Positions 7,429 through 16,392 are shown, counted from the stretch's first letter. The stretch is 18,720 bases of DNA from DASRVA01 sp050732935 (GCA_050732935.1 JBOHRW010000214.1:1-18720); one strand, 5' to 3'. Numbers and translations are program-made. The notes: generated by a model from the letters alone, not told the origin.

Positions 7429-7441
7429 GGGGGAACCGAGC

Positions 7442-8113
7442 GTGAAGAGATCTCACCTGACCGAGACCGAGATGAACGACTTCGCGGAAGGGCTGCTGGA
7501 CCGGACGGCCGCTCGTCGAGCCGAAGAGCATCTGCGGATCTGCGCCGAATGCCGTGCGGAAGTCGAATCGCTGCGCTCCCTCCTGGCCGACATGCGCGAC
7601 CTGCCGCGCGAGATCCGGCCCCGTCGGGATCTCTTCCCGGGAATCGCCCGGTCGGTCTGGCATCCCGAACTCGTCTTGGTGCACGGGCCCGATCGACGCC
7701 ACAGCGCTCTCCACGGTCTCCGCCGCCCGCTCGCCGCGGCGGCGGTTCTCCTGGTCGCGCTGACGGCGGCGATGACGGCATGGATACTCGACCAGCAGCC
7801 CGCGGAACCGGTCGCCGAGATCCCCCCGCCGACCCAGCTCACGCCCGCCGCGGACGTGATGGAAGTCGCCACCGACTACGAGGATGCGATCACCGAGCTG
7901 GCGATCACACTCCAGCAGAGCGGCTCGGAGCTCGACCCCGCCACCGTCCGTCTCGTCGAGGAGAACCTGCTCGTCATCGATCGGGCGATCCGCGAGTCGC
8001 GGGCGGCCCTGGCCGCCGACCCCGCCAACCAGGTTCTCAAGGAGCTCGTCGTCGCCGGGTACGAGCAGAAGCTCGACCTGCTCCGACGGGCGGCCCGGAG
8101 CGCGGAATCGTGA
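7442..8113 (+). CDS. Zinc-finger transmembrane anti-sigma factor
   Basis: A 223-residue protein from GTG 7442, preceded by GAGGGGGAA. The N-terminus has H30, C34, C37 (H-x3-C-x2-C), the same positions as in the anti-sigma at 467-1114. LTETEMNDFAEGLLD is the usual helix before the zinc motif. One membrane segment lies at about 96-115. The outer part has a Pro-rich linker, then a long helical region (about 140-223) that could form a coiled coil or bind a partner. Close linkage to the ECF sigma supports an inhibitor role. Its stop overlaps the next start by one base (TGATG), coupling it to the DUF4097-like gene. Confidence 0.85.
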   Translation: MKRSHLTETEMNDFAEGLLDRTAARRAEEHLRICAECRAEVESLRSLLADMRDLPREIRPRRDLFPGIARSVWHPELVLVHGPDRRHSALHGLRRPLAAAAVLLVALTAAMTAWILDQQPAEPVAEIPPPTQLTPAADVMEVATDYEDAITELAITLQQSGSELDPATVRLVEENLLVIDRAIRESRAALAADPANQVLKELVVAGYEQKLDLLRRAARSAES

Positions 8114-8997
8114 TGGCGATGAGGCGCGCCCTTCTCCCGGCGGCGATCCTGGCCACATTGGTGGCCGCTGTTTCCCCTTCCGCGGCCCAGTCCCGGGTCG
8201 ATCGACCAGTATCGGTCGACCGGCGATTCCCCATCGACCGCGACGCCTACGTGAAGATCTACCTCCTCGATGGCGAGGTCCTCGTCACCGGCTGGGAGAA
8301 GGACTCGATCGCGGTGACCGGCACCGTGGAGAGCGGACAGCTTTTCTCGGGCGGACGTGGGAAGAGCGCGAAGTTGGGGCTGTGGGAGGGCCCGGGCTCC
8401 GGACGGCTCGATGTGAAGGTTCCGGCCTCGGCCACGGTGTGGGTCAAGTCGGAGTCCGCGGCGGTGAGCGTATCGGGCATCGCCGGCGGGGTGGACGTGT
8501 ACTCCGTCACGGGCGAGATACGGATCGGGGGATCGCCCCGCCAGCTCTACGCGGAGTCGATGGGCGGCGATGTCGTGGTCGAGGCCTCGGCTCCTTCGGT
8601 ACGGGCCAAGACCGCCGCAGGGAAGATCATCTTCCGGGGTCGAGCCGAAGATCTCCTGCTCTCGACCGTCTCGGGTGCCATCGACGCGGCGGCCGTGAGC
8701 CCGCCGCTCCGGGCGCGTCTCGAGACCGTGACGGGCGGGGTCCTATGGGAGGGAGGCGTCGAGCGTGGGGGCTCGCTCGACTTCCAGACCCACAGCGGGG
8801 CGGTCGACCTGTCGTTTCCCCGCTCCCTGGACGCCGAAGTCTCGGTGTCGACGGTCAAGGGATCGATCTCGGGAAAGCCCGGCCCCGCCGCGGCCTCGGA
8901 AGCGCCCCTCCGCGGCCCGACGGTCGACATCCTGGCGGGCGCCGGCGGCGCCCGGATCGGCATCCGCACCTTCAGCGGCGACGTGACCTTCCGCTAG
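8113..8997 (+). CDS. Exported DUF4097-like beta-helix protein
   Basis: A 294-residue protein with a signal peptide (MAMRRALLPAAILATLVAAV, cut after PSAA). The mature chain is a run of short repeated beta turns: VSVSGIAGGVDVYSVTGEI, ESMGGDVVVEA, VRAKTAAGKIIFRG, LLLSTVSGAIDAA, LETVTGGVLWEG, FQTHSGAVDLSFP, VSTVKGSISGKPG, IRTFSGDVTFR. This pattern of (S/T)-x-(S/T)G-x-(I/V) is that of DUF4097, a predicted right-handed beta-helix domain of unknown function often found near sigma/anti-sigma genes. GTG 8110 is three bases upstream as an alternative start. It probably lies in the periplasm or at the cell surface and may report to, or be a target of, the upstream sigma pair. Confidence 0.78.
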   Translation: MAMRRALLPAAILATLVAAVSPSAAQSRVDRPVSVDRRFPIDRDAYVKIYLLDGEVLVTGWEKDSIAVTGTVESGQLFSGGRGKSAKLGLWEGPGSGRLDVKVPASATVWVKSESAAVSVSGIAGGVDVYSVTGEIRIGGSPRQLYAESMGGDVVVEASAPSVRAKTAAGKIIFRGRAEDLLLSTVSGAIDAAAVSPPLRARLETVTGGVLWEGGVERGGSLDFQTHSGAVDLSFPRSLDAEVSVSTVKGSISGKPGPAAASEAPLRGPTVDILAGAGGARIGIRTFSGDVTFR

Positions 8998-9044
8998 CTC
9001 TTCTCTCTTCCAACAAACCGCGGCGCGAGAACATCTCATCCATA

Positions 9045-9063
9045 CGAGGGAATGGTTCCCTCG
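9045..9063 (+). other. Perfect 8-bp hairpin in the leader before 9114
   Basis: Arms CGAGGGAA (9045-9052) and TTCCCTCG (9056-9063) with a three-base TGG loop. No T-run follows, so a classical terminator is unlikely. It lies 47 bases after the DUF4097-like stop and 50 bases before the next ATG, and could be an mRNA-stabilising or processing element or an operator. Confidence 0.4.
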
Positions 9064-9113
9064 GTCCGTGGCCTCCTGGCTCCGGACTGCATTCCCATTC
9101 GAAGGAGGTCGTC

Positions 9114-9719
9114 ATGTGCTCACGCACATCGCGCACTCTGGTTTGCTCGCTGGCCGTCCTCGCGGCGGGTCTCATGCTGGCCGGGGCGGCGCTGGCCGGA
9201 CCACCGTGGATCTCGATCGAGCTCCCGGCCAACCCCCATGACCCGGCGACCCGCCAGGCGCTCCTCGTCGTCCATGCCTACCATCATGGAGCGAACGTCC
9301 AGTATCCGGTGACCGGGACCGCCGAAGGGCTGGTGGATGGCGAGCGCCGCTCGGTCTCGCTCACGATCACGGAGACCGGGAAAGCCGGTCTCTACGCCGT
9401 CTCCCGTCCCCGCCTCGATGAGGGTCGATGGGTGCTCGTGATCCGCCTCGACACGGGAAACGGGGCGGGCGCGACCGCGCTCGTGTCTCTGGACGGCGCA
9501 GCGGAGGTCTCGGGAGTGCGCGTCCCGAGCGACGTCAACGGCGAAGGCTGGACGATCCCGCGGGCGGTGTCCGCCGGGGAGATCGACGCGATCCTGCGGC
9601 GCGGGAATCTGGCGGCGGCGGACGACCGCGCCGGCGACCACACCGCCTCCCGGCTGGCGGGTCTTGCCGGTCTCGTGGGGCTTCTCCTGGTGCCGATCGC
9701 CCGCCGTCGACGGAGCTGA
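9114..9719 (+). CDS. Secreted protein with C-terminal transmembrane anchor, unknown function
   Basis: A 201-residue protein with an ideal AAGGAGGT ribosome site 5 bases before the ATG, suggesting strong translation. The signal peptide spans 1-28 (cut after AGAALA). The mature domain (29-150) is beta-rich: WISIELPANPHDP, ALLVVHAYHHG, VTGTAEGLVDGERRSVSLTI, GLYAVSRPRLDEGRWVLVIRL. This resembles immunoglobulin-like or DUF-type domains that judge polymer or copper-binding folds, but I cannot name it. Residues 181-195 are a hydrophobic segment followed by ARRRRS, so the C-terminus is a tail anchor or a cleavable sorting signal (no Cys, PEP or LPxTG motif). It follows the DUF4097-like gene by 116 bases. 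Confidence 0.72.
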   Translation: MCSRTSRTLVCSLAVLAAGLMLAGAALAGPPWISIELPANPHDPATRQALLVVHAYHHGANVQYPVTGTAEGLVDGERRSVSLTITETGKAGLYAVSRPRLDEGRWVLVIRLDTGNGAGATALVSLDGAAEVSGVRVPSDVNGEGWTIPRAVSAGEIDAILRRGNLAAADDRAGDHTASRLAGLAGLVGLLLVPIARRRRS

Positions 9720-9764
9720 AGGGTCGGGGGCACGGGGTTCCATCGGCGGCCTCGCGGTGTTAGT

Positions 9765-9794
9765 GTGACGATCCGGACACGCAACTCCTATCGC
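9765..9794 (+). promoter_or_regulatory. Candidate promoter for the peptide transporter gene
   Basis: GTGACG (9765-9770) and TATCGC (9789-9794) are 18 bp apart. The boxes are nearly the same as those proposed before the rhodanese gene (GTGACG, 17 bp, TATCGT). The leader would be about 55 bases. Confidence 0.28.
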
Positions 9795-9855
9795 GTACCG
9801 GTCCTTTTTCGATCGCCACCGGCACTCCACGACGCCAACCGAGAGGCTGCCGATC

Positions 9856-11385
<1,530 letters not shown>

Positions 11386-11422
11386 GCCGCGCCTCGAGAC
11401 GGCACCTAGCTGAAAAGCCGGG

Positions 11423-11842
11423 CTACACCCTCGGCGCCGGTGGCAGGGCTCCCGGGTGCTGCGGCAGGTCGTCGGTGATCTCGTCCCATGGTGCCTTGGA
11501 GTCCACGAACGTGTGGTATTGGGGGCGGATCCCGGGATCGCCATCCACGCTCCCCAGGCGAATGGACACCTCGGGCCCCTCCGGCCAGGTGCCGCCGAAG
11601 AGGCTGGAGCCGCAGCGGACGCAGAAGGCCTTCACGGCCGCGCCCTCGGCGGGTCGGTAGACCCGCAGGCTCTTCTCGCCCGTGATCAGCCGGAAATCTT
11701 CGCGCCGGACCCTTCCCTGGGTACAGACGGCGGCTCCCGAGTGCCTGCGGCAGCGGGAGCAATGGCAGTGGCCGGCGCGCAGGAAGGGCCCCGTCAACTC
11801 GTACCGGACCGCCCCGCAGAGACAGCCCCCCTCGACCGTCAC
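11423..11842 (-). CDS. GFA/CENP-V-family zinc protein
   Basis: A 139-residue protein with the cysteine layout of the GFA (glutathione-dependent formaldehyde-activating enzyme/CENP-V) family: C7-x-C9, C26-x-C28-x2-C31 and C74-x2-C77. These bind two zinc ions. GGCLCGAVRYE at the N-terminus and FCVRCGSSLF are hallmark segments. Many members are annotated as S-(hydroxymethyl)glutathione synthase, but that activity is in doubt for much of the family and is not claimed here. It lies 43 bases after the rhodanese gene on the same strand, so co-transcription is likely. The GTG start has no Shine-Dalgarno at normal distance; a GGAGG lies about 25 bases upstream, beyond a hairpin. Confidence 0.88.
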   Translation of the reverse strand: MTVEGGCLCGAVRYELTGPFLRAGHCHCSRCRRHSGAAVCTQGRVRREDFRLITGEKSLRVYRPAEGAAVKAFCVRCGSSLFGGTWPEGPEVSIRLGSVDGDPGIRPQYHTFVDSKAPWDEITDDLPQHPGALPPAPRV

Positions 11843-11851
11843 GGTCCGACC

Positions 11852-11869
11852 GGCGGGTGGTCGCCCGCC
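11852..11869 (-). other. Hairpin between rhodanese and GFA-family genes
   Basis: Arms GGCGGG and CCCGCC (six pairs, six-base loop) lie in the 43-base gap. On the minus strand the GGAGG motif abuts the 5' arm and the GTG start is 10 bases after the 3' arm. Folding could bring GGAGG close to the start or weaken transcription into the second gene. There is no T-run. Confidence 0.33.
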
Positions 11870-11885
11870 TCCACGAAGGTTTCGC

Positions 11886-12779
11886 TCACGGCTTCTCGAT
11901 CGGCGCCCTCACCACGTTGCCCCACTCGGTCCACGAGCCGTCGTAGTTCCGGACCTTGTCGAAGCCGAGGAGGTAGGTCAGGACGAACCACGTGTGGCTG
12001 CTCCGCTCGCCGATCCGGCAGTAGGCGATCGTCTCCTTCTTCGGGTCGAGCTTCTGCTCGGTCAGGTAGATCGCCTCGAGCCCATCGGATGCGAGGAAGG
12101 TGTGCGAATCGGCATCCACCGCCCGCCCCCACGGGACGCCCTTCGCTCCCGGGATGTGCCCGCCGCGCAGCGCTCCTTCCTGCGGATAATCGGGCATGTG
12201 GAGGAGCTCCCCGCGGAACTCCTGCGGGCTTCGGACATCGACGAGCTGGCCCTTGGCCCGCATGTGGTCGAGGACCTCGTCGCGGAAAGCCCGGATCGGA
12301 CCGTCGAAACGCTCGGAGGTCGGGTAATCGCGACTCTCGTACTCCGGTACGTCGGTCGTCATCTCGCGGCCCTCCGCCTCCCACTTGGCCCGGCCGCCAT
12401 CCATGACACGGCAGTCGGAGTGGCCGAAGAGCTTGAACACCCACATGGCGTAGGTGGCCCACCAGTTGTTCTTGTCCCCGTAGAAGACGACCGTCGTGTC
12501 GTCGCCGATCCCCAGGCGGTCCATGACCTCCTTGAACTTATCGGGATCGACGTAGTCGCGGACGAGATCGTCGTTCAGATCGGTGTGCCAGTCCACCTTG
12601 ACGGCGCCCGGGATGTGACCCGTGTCGTACAGCAGGACGTCCTCGTTGGATTCAACGAGACGAACCGAATCGTCGTCCAGGTGATCGGCCACCCACTCCG
12701 TCGAGACGAGCGCCTCGGGGTGGGCGTATCCGCGCTCTTCGATGGACCTGATGTCGCTCTTTGTGGCGGTCTCCGCCAT
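11886..12779 (-). CDS. Thiosulfate sulfurtransferase, two-domain rhodanese
   Basis: A 297-residue cytoplasmic protein with tandem rhodanese domains (about 20-145 and 160-292). The second holds the active loop C254-R-I-G-E-R-S, where the Cys carries persulfide sulfur from thiosulfate to an acceptor such as cyanide or a thiol. CRIGERSSHTWFVL matches the actinobacterial CysA/SseA-type thiosulfate sulfurtransferases. The first domain has VFYGDKNNWWA with Asp instead of Cys at the loop, so it is the usual inactive half. The start ATG follows a perfect AAGGAGGT seven bases away. A sigma70-like promoter lies upstream, and no sulfate-assimilation genes are close. Confidence 0.92.
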   Translation of the reverse strand: MAETATKSDIRSIEERGYAHPEALVSTEWVADHLDDDSVRLVESNEDVLLYDTGHIPGAVKVDWHTDLNDDLVRDYVDPDKFKEVMDRLGIGDDTTVVFYGDKNNWWATYAMWVFKLFGHSDCRVMDGGRAKWEAEGREMTTDVPEYESRDYPTSERFDGPIRAFRDEVLDHMRAKGQLVDVRSPQEFRGELLHMPDYPQEGALRGGHIPGAKGVPWGRAVDADSHTFLASDGLEAIYLTEQKLDPKKETIAYCRIGERSSHTWFVLTYLLGFDKVRNYDGSWTEWGNVVRAPIEKP

Positions 12780-12817
12780 GCTCACCTCCTTGGATTCGAA
12801 CCCGATTTGAACGGGCA

Positions 12818-12846
12818 ACGATACTCGATGAAACGTCGCGCGTCAC
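12818..12846 (-). promoter_or_regulatory. Sigma70-type promoter for the rhodanese gene
   Basis: On the minus strand GTGACG (12846-12841) and TATCGT (12823-12818) are 17 bp apart; each matches the consensus at four positions. The leader of about 32 bases contains the AAGGAGGT site. It places the rhodanese and GFA-family genes in a unit separate from waaA. Confidence 0.42.
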
Positions 12847-12907
12847 CATGACGTACGGGGGCGTCCGGTGCCTGCGGGTCGACGAATGCTCGGCGAACGC
12901 CCGCCTG

Positions 12908-14206
12908 CTACCGGACCGGATGCCCCCGTCCGGCGAGAAATTCGAGGATCCGGTCGGTAGCCCCCGCCATGGCCAGCAACGATCGCTCCGCCGCCCGGCC
13001 GGCCCGGCCGGCCCCGTCGCGATCCAGGAGCCCATCCCACCACGCGCCGAGGTCCGGCGCCGACCGGACCACCCGGAGCCCGCCTCCGGCCGCCAGGGCG
13101 CCGACCTCATAGGGATCGCCGTGACGGGGACCGATCGACACGGGGACGCCCATCGCGGCGGGCTCCATCGTGTTATGGACGGCGCCCCCGAAGCCACCCC
13201 CCACGAAGGCGAGGTCGGCGAGCCCATACAGCCGGTACAGGATCCCCACCCGGTCGACGATCACGACCGTCGCCGCGTCCGGCGGTGGGGAGCCCCATCG
13301 GACGGTCGGGAGATCCAGGCTACGGCATTCCTCCTCCAGGCGGCGGACCGCTGCGTCCGTCGGATCGTGAGGCGCGATGAACGCCAGGAGCCCCGGTCGA
13401 TCGGCCGTCAGCCACGAGAGCGCGGGCAACAGAACGTCCTCGTCCGGCGGCCACGTGCTTCCGGCCACGATCACCGGCCGCCGCCCCTCCGGCACGATCC
13501 GGGCGGGCCCGTCGTCCCGCGCGGCCCGGGCGCGCTCCAGCGTGACGTCGGCCCGCGTGTCTCCGGCGACCCCGATGCGGTCGGCCGGCACCCCCAGCTC
13601 TCTCAGGAGCCCGGCGTCCTCCGGCGCGACGGCCGCGACCGCGTCGAGACGGCGATAGAGCTCGCGTACGAGGCCGCGGGCGGGCCATCCCAGCCGGTCG
13701 GCGCCGACCAGGCGGCAGCAGGCCTGCACGACCGACGCCCCGCGGTCGACAACCGACCAGATCAGGTTGGGCCACATCTCCGCCCCGACCAGGAGCAGGA
13801 GATCGGGTGCCGTCAGATCCACGAAGCGCCGCATCCGATCCGGCAGGTCGAGCGGCAGGTACCCGATGGCGTCGACGGACTCCAGGGCGGTCGCGTAGCT
13901 CCGGGCCGAGGGCGAGAAGTGCGTGAAGAGAATCACGGCCTCCGGTAGCGAGCGGCGGATCGCGTCGGCCAGCGGTCGGGCCTGGAGGGTCTCACCCGCA
14001 CTGGCTGCGTGCAGCCAGATCCGCGGGGAGCCGTCCGCCAGGGATTCGAGCGCCTCCTCCCACCGTTCGAGAAGGCCCTCGCGCGCCCCCACGGCCCGCT
14101 CGACGCCCGGTCGAGCACGACGGACAACCGGCAGCCCCGCGCGCGCGACCGGGACCGCGATCCCGTTGTAGGCGATTCTCCAGAGCTTCGACATGGACGC
14201 GGACAT
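12908..14206 (-). CDS. waaA: 3-deoxy-D-manno-octulosonic acid (Kdo) transferase
   Basis: A 432-residue GT-B glycosyltransferase that adds Kdo from CMP-Kdo to lipid A precursor at the inner-membrane face. The N-terminal hydrophobic stretch (about 9-27) is the usual membrane anchor. HAASAGE (66-72) holds the catalytic Glu (E72) of the family ASxGE motif. GVAGDTRAD (212-220) and AGSTWPPDE (248-256) match the VxGNxKxD and AGSTxxxEE regions. The PRHPER motif of proteobacterial enzymes is replaced by IAPHDPTDA (277-285), and FVGGGFGGAVHNTMEPAAMG (334-353) is complete; both are closer to Bacteroidota enzymes. ATG 14194 may be the true start, since TAGAAT (14210-14205 on this strand) would give a leader of about four bases. 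No other lipid A gene is adjacent. Confidence 0.93.
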   Translation of the reverse strand: MSASMSKLWRIAYNGIAVPVARAGLPVVRRARPGVERAVGAREGLLERWEEALESLADGSPRIWLHAASAGETLQARPLADAIRRSLPEAVILFTHFSPSARSYATALESVDAIGYLPLDLPDRMRRFVDLTAPDLLLLVGAEMWPNLIWSVVDRGASVVQACCRLVGADRLGWPARGLVRELYRRLDAVAAVAPEDAGLLRELGVPADRIGVAGDTRADVTLERARAARDDGPARIVPEGRRPVIVAGSTWPPDEDVLLPALSWLTADRPGLLAFIAPHDPTDAAVRRLEEECRSLDLPTVRWGSPPPDAATVVIVDRVGILYRLYGLADLAFVGGGFGGAVHNTMEPAAMGVPVSIGPRHGDPYEVGALAAGGGLRVVRSAPDLGAWWDGLLDRDGAGRAGRAAERSLLAMAGATDRILEFLAGRGHPVR

Positions 14207-14252
14207 TCTAGTGGCGTCGGTCGTTCCGCGACCCCGCCCCCATAAACACGAA

Positions 14253-14274
14253 GAGCCGGGCTTCCACCCGGCTC
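14253..14274 (-). terminator. Rho-independent terminator after the NifU-domain gene
   Basis: GAGCCGGG (14253-14260) and CCCGGCTC (14267-14274) form an eight-pair GC-rich stem with a six-base loop. Read on the minus strand it is followed by TTCGTGTTTAT, a broken T-rich tail. It lies 54 bases beyond the stop codon and separates this gene from waaA. Confidence 0.6.
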
Positions 14275-14283
14275 ATCCGCTCT

Positions 14284-14325
14284 CCGGCGAAACGGTGAAC
14301 GTTATGCGTCGTGGCTTTTCGCCGG
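14284..14325 (-). other. Inverted repeat directly after the NifU-domain gene
   Basis: CCGGCGAAA (14284-14292) and TTTCGCCGG (14317-14325) make a perfect nine-pair stem with a 24-base loop, starting three bases beyond the stop codon. On the minus strand it comes before the terminator hairpin and may protect the mRNA 3' end or aid termination. Confidence 0.42.
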
Positions 14326-14327
14326 CC

Positions 14328-14648
14328 TCAGATGGCGTCCACGCGGGCGATCCCCGGCACCATCTCCCGCAACCGCTGTTCGATCCCCTGCTTCAGCGTC
14401 ATCGTCGACATGGGACAGCCTCCGCAGGCGCCCATCATCCGCAGGGTGACCACGCCGTCCTCGATATCGAGCAGCTCGACGTTTCCGCCGTCCATCGCGA
14501 TGGCCGGGCGGATCGTGTCGAGCGCCTCCTCGACGCGCTCGCGCAGGGCCTCCTCGTCATACTCGCCGGCACCCACGCCGGCCTCGGTCGCCCCCGCGGC
14601 CTCACGTTCCCCGGTCTCCGGGAATTCGATGTCCTTCACATCCGGCAT
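14328..14648 (-). CDS. NifU C-terminal-domain Fe-S scaffold/carrier protein
   Basis: A 106-residue protein. The first 29 residues are a loose acidic and Gly/Ala leader. Residues 32-106 are the NifU C-terminal (Nfu) domain: VEEALDTIRPAIAMDGGNVELLDIEDG, written in parts as IRPAIAMDGGNVEL, then GACGGCPMSTMTLKQGIE with C75 and C78. The two CxxC of a dimer bind one [4Fe-4S] cluster for delivery to target enzymes in the cytoplasm. It lacks the A-type domain of NfuA, so it is the short, stand-alone type. A GGAGG lies ten bases before ATG 14648, and a promoter lies upstream. It is divergent from the PorX-like gene. Confidence 0.92.
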   Translation of the reverse strand: MPDVKDIEFPETGEREAAGATEAGVGAGEYDEEALRERVEEALDTIRPAIAMDGGNVELLDIEDGVVTLRMMGACGGCPMSTMTLKQGIEQRLREMVPGIARVDAI

Positions 14649-14663
14649 GTCGATGATTCCTCC

Positions 14664-14693
14664 ATGGTATCTGAGATCCGGACCCCAAGTTAA
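14664..14693 (-). promoter_or_regulatory. Sigma70-type promoter for the NifU-domain gene
   Basis: On the minus strand TTAACT (14693-14688) and TACCAT (14669-14664) are 18 bp apart; each matches the consensus at four positions. Transcription would start about nine bases before the ATG, so the GGAGG would lie at the very 5' end of the message. Confidence 0.35.
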
Positions 14694-14788
14694 GAACTGG
14701 TACCCCGCTACGCCACCTGCGTGCCCGCGCTTCCCGACCCCTCGACCAGCTCGGGCCGGGGTTCTCGCCTCACGCGCGAGCCTCCCGC

Positions 14789-14817
14789 GGAACCGTCGCT
14801 GCCGGGCGGGTTACATT
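14789..14817 (+). promoter_or_regulatory. Candidate leaderless promoter of the porX-like gene
   Basis: TACATT (14812-14817) would place the transcript start at the A of ATG 14824. GGAACC lies 17 bp upstream (14789-14794) and looks more like an ECF -35 than a sigma70 one, so the class of promoter is uncertain. There is no Shine-Dalgarno sequence. Confidence 0.33.
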
Positions 14818-14823
14818 CATCCC

Positions 14824-16392
14824 ATGGCAGACGCCCGCCGCATCCTGTGGGTCGACGACGAGATCGCCGGCCTCAAGTCCCACATCCTGTTCCTCGAGAA
14901 GCGCGGGTTCCAGGTCGTCACCGCGCCCAACGGGGAAGACGCCCTGGCCGTGCTCACGGAAAACGGCTTCGACTGCGTCCTTCTCGACGAGCAGATGCCC
15001 GGCATGCGCGGCATGACCGTCTTCCAGCGGATCCGCGACGTCCATCCGCGTCTGCCGGTCGTCATGGTCACCAAGAGCGAGGAAGAGGGCCTGATGGACC
15101 AGGCGATCGGTCGGCGGGTCGATGACTATCTGGTGAAGCCGATCAACCCCAATCAGGTCCTGTCCGTGCTCAAGCGGCTGCTCGAGGGCTCTCAGATCCG
15201 TCACCAGACGATCGCCCAGGAGTTCAGCCGTCGCTACCTCGAGCTGGAGGACGAGCGCAAAGCCTGCGCGTCGTGGGACGACTGGGTGGATCTCTATCGC
15301 GAGCTGCTCGACTGGGAAATGAGGCTGGTCGAAGCCGGCGAGCGCGGGCTCCTGGAGAGCCAGCAGGAGCTGCACCGGGCCGCGAACGCGGATTTCTCGC
15401 GGTTCGTCATCGAGCGCTACCCCGACTGGGTCACGGCCCGGCCGGGAGAGCGGCCGACGCTCTCGCCGGACCTCGTGGGACATCACGTGGTCCCGCTCCT
15501 CGAGGCGGATCCGGGCCCGGTCTTCTTCATCATCATCGACTGCCTCCGGCTCGACCAGTGGATCGCTATCCGTGACGTCGTCGAGCGTCACTTCGCCGTC
15601 GAGGAGACGCACGCGGGCTCGATCGTGCCCTCGGCGACCCCCTACTCCCGAAACGCCATCTTCAGCGGCTGGTTCCCGCGTCAGATCGTCGAACGCCAGC
15701 CCGGCCTGTGGATCGGCGACCACGACATCGAGAGTTCGCTGAACCCGTACGAGCGCGAGCTCCTGGAACTTCAGCTGAAGCGCAAGGGGCTGGCCGAGGC
15801 GTGTCCGGTCCAGTACACCAAGGTCTACACGGCCGAGGACGCGGCCGGAGCCTTGAAGCGCCTGCCGCAGTGCTTCCAGAGCCGCCTTTCCGCGTTCGTG
15901 TTCAACTTCATCGACGTGCTGACGCACGGCCGCTCGGAGTCGGAGATCCTGCTCGAGATCGCCCCCGATCAGGAGGCCTTCCGCTCCCTGACGCGTTCGT
16001 GGTTCATGCACTCGGCCCTGATCGACCTGCTCGGGCAGGCGGCGCGGCACGGCGTGCGCGTGGTGCTCACCACCGATCACGGCTCCGTGCATTGCCTCAG
16101 GCCGGCGACGGTCTACGCACGGCGCGACGCATCCCAGAATCTGCGCTACAAGTTCGGCAACGACATCCGCGCCGAGAGCGACGACACCGCCTATCGGGTG
16201 GTGGACCTGGCGGCGATCGGGCTTCCCGACCGGGGCACCAACGTGGCCGCCCTGATGGCGGTCGAGGATTACTACTTCGTCTATCCCACCAAGCTCCGCG
16301 AGTACCAGGCCCGCTACTACGGCGCCTTCCTGCACGGCGGGATCTCGCTCGAGGAGCTCGTGCTGCCCGTGGCGACGCTCACGCCGAGGTAG
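14824..16392 (+). CDS. porX: PorX-like response regulator: receiver plus PglZ domain
   Basis: A 522-residue cytoplasmic protein. The receiver (about 5-120) has the acidic pair D11/D12, phospho-acceptor D55 (CVLLDEQMPGM), T83 and K105. A helical linker (125-205) follows. The PglZ domain (about 215-522), an alkaline-phosphatase-superfamily fold, shows IIIDCLRLDQW (D239), SATPYSRNAIFSG (T272 as the likely nucleophile), NFIDVLTHGR (D364, H368), TTDHGSVH (D418, H419, H423) and LHGGISLEE near the end. Order, spacing and length match PorX of Bacteroidota, a regulator paired with sensor kinase PorY and sigma SigP that controls type IX secretion; its PglZ domain is a zinc-dependent phosphodiesterase. 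No porY or secretion gene is visible here, so the target in this organism is open. Confidence 0.9.
   Translation: MADARRILWVDDEIAGLKSHILFLEKRGFQVVTAPNGEDALAVLTENGFDCVLLDEQMPGMRGMTVFQRIRDVHPRLPVVMVTKSEEEGLMDQAIGRRVDDYLVKPINPNQVLSVLKRLLEGSQIRHQTIAQEFSRRYLELEDERKACASWDDWVDLYRELLDWEMRLVEAGERGLLESQQELHRAANADFSRFVIERYPDWVTARPGERPTLSPDLVGHHVVPLLEADPGPVFFIIIDCLRLDQWIAIRDVVERHFAVEETHAGSIVPSATPYSRNAIFSGWFPRQIVERQPGLWIGDHDIESSLNPYERELLELQLKRKGLAEACPVQYTKVYTAEDAAGALKRLPQCFQSRLSAFVFNFIDVLTHGRSESEILLEIAPDQEAFRSLTRSWFMHSALIDLLGQAARHGVRVVLTTDHGSVHCLRPATVYARRDASQNLRYKFGNDIRAESDDTAYRVVDLAAIGLPDRGTNVAALMAVEDYYFVYPTKLREYQARYYGAFLHGGISLEELVLPVATLTPR

Noticed and set aside
12785..12812. GGTTCGAATCC on the minus strand before the rhodanese gene, like a tRNA T-loop
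   Set aside because: The flanking bases cannot form a five-pair T stem and no acceptor, D or anticodon arm is present. It is not a tRNA or an evident attachment site.
14700..14811. Possible extra gene in the NifU-domain/porX-like intergenic region, in frame with porX
   Set aside because: The frame is open upstream of ATG 14824 but has no domain-like sequence, and the receiver domain starts normally at 14824.
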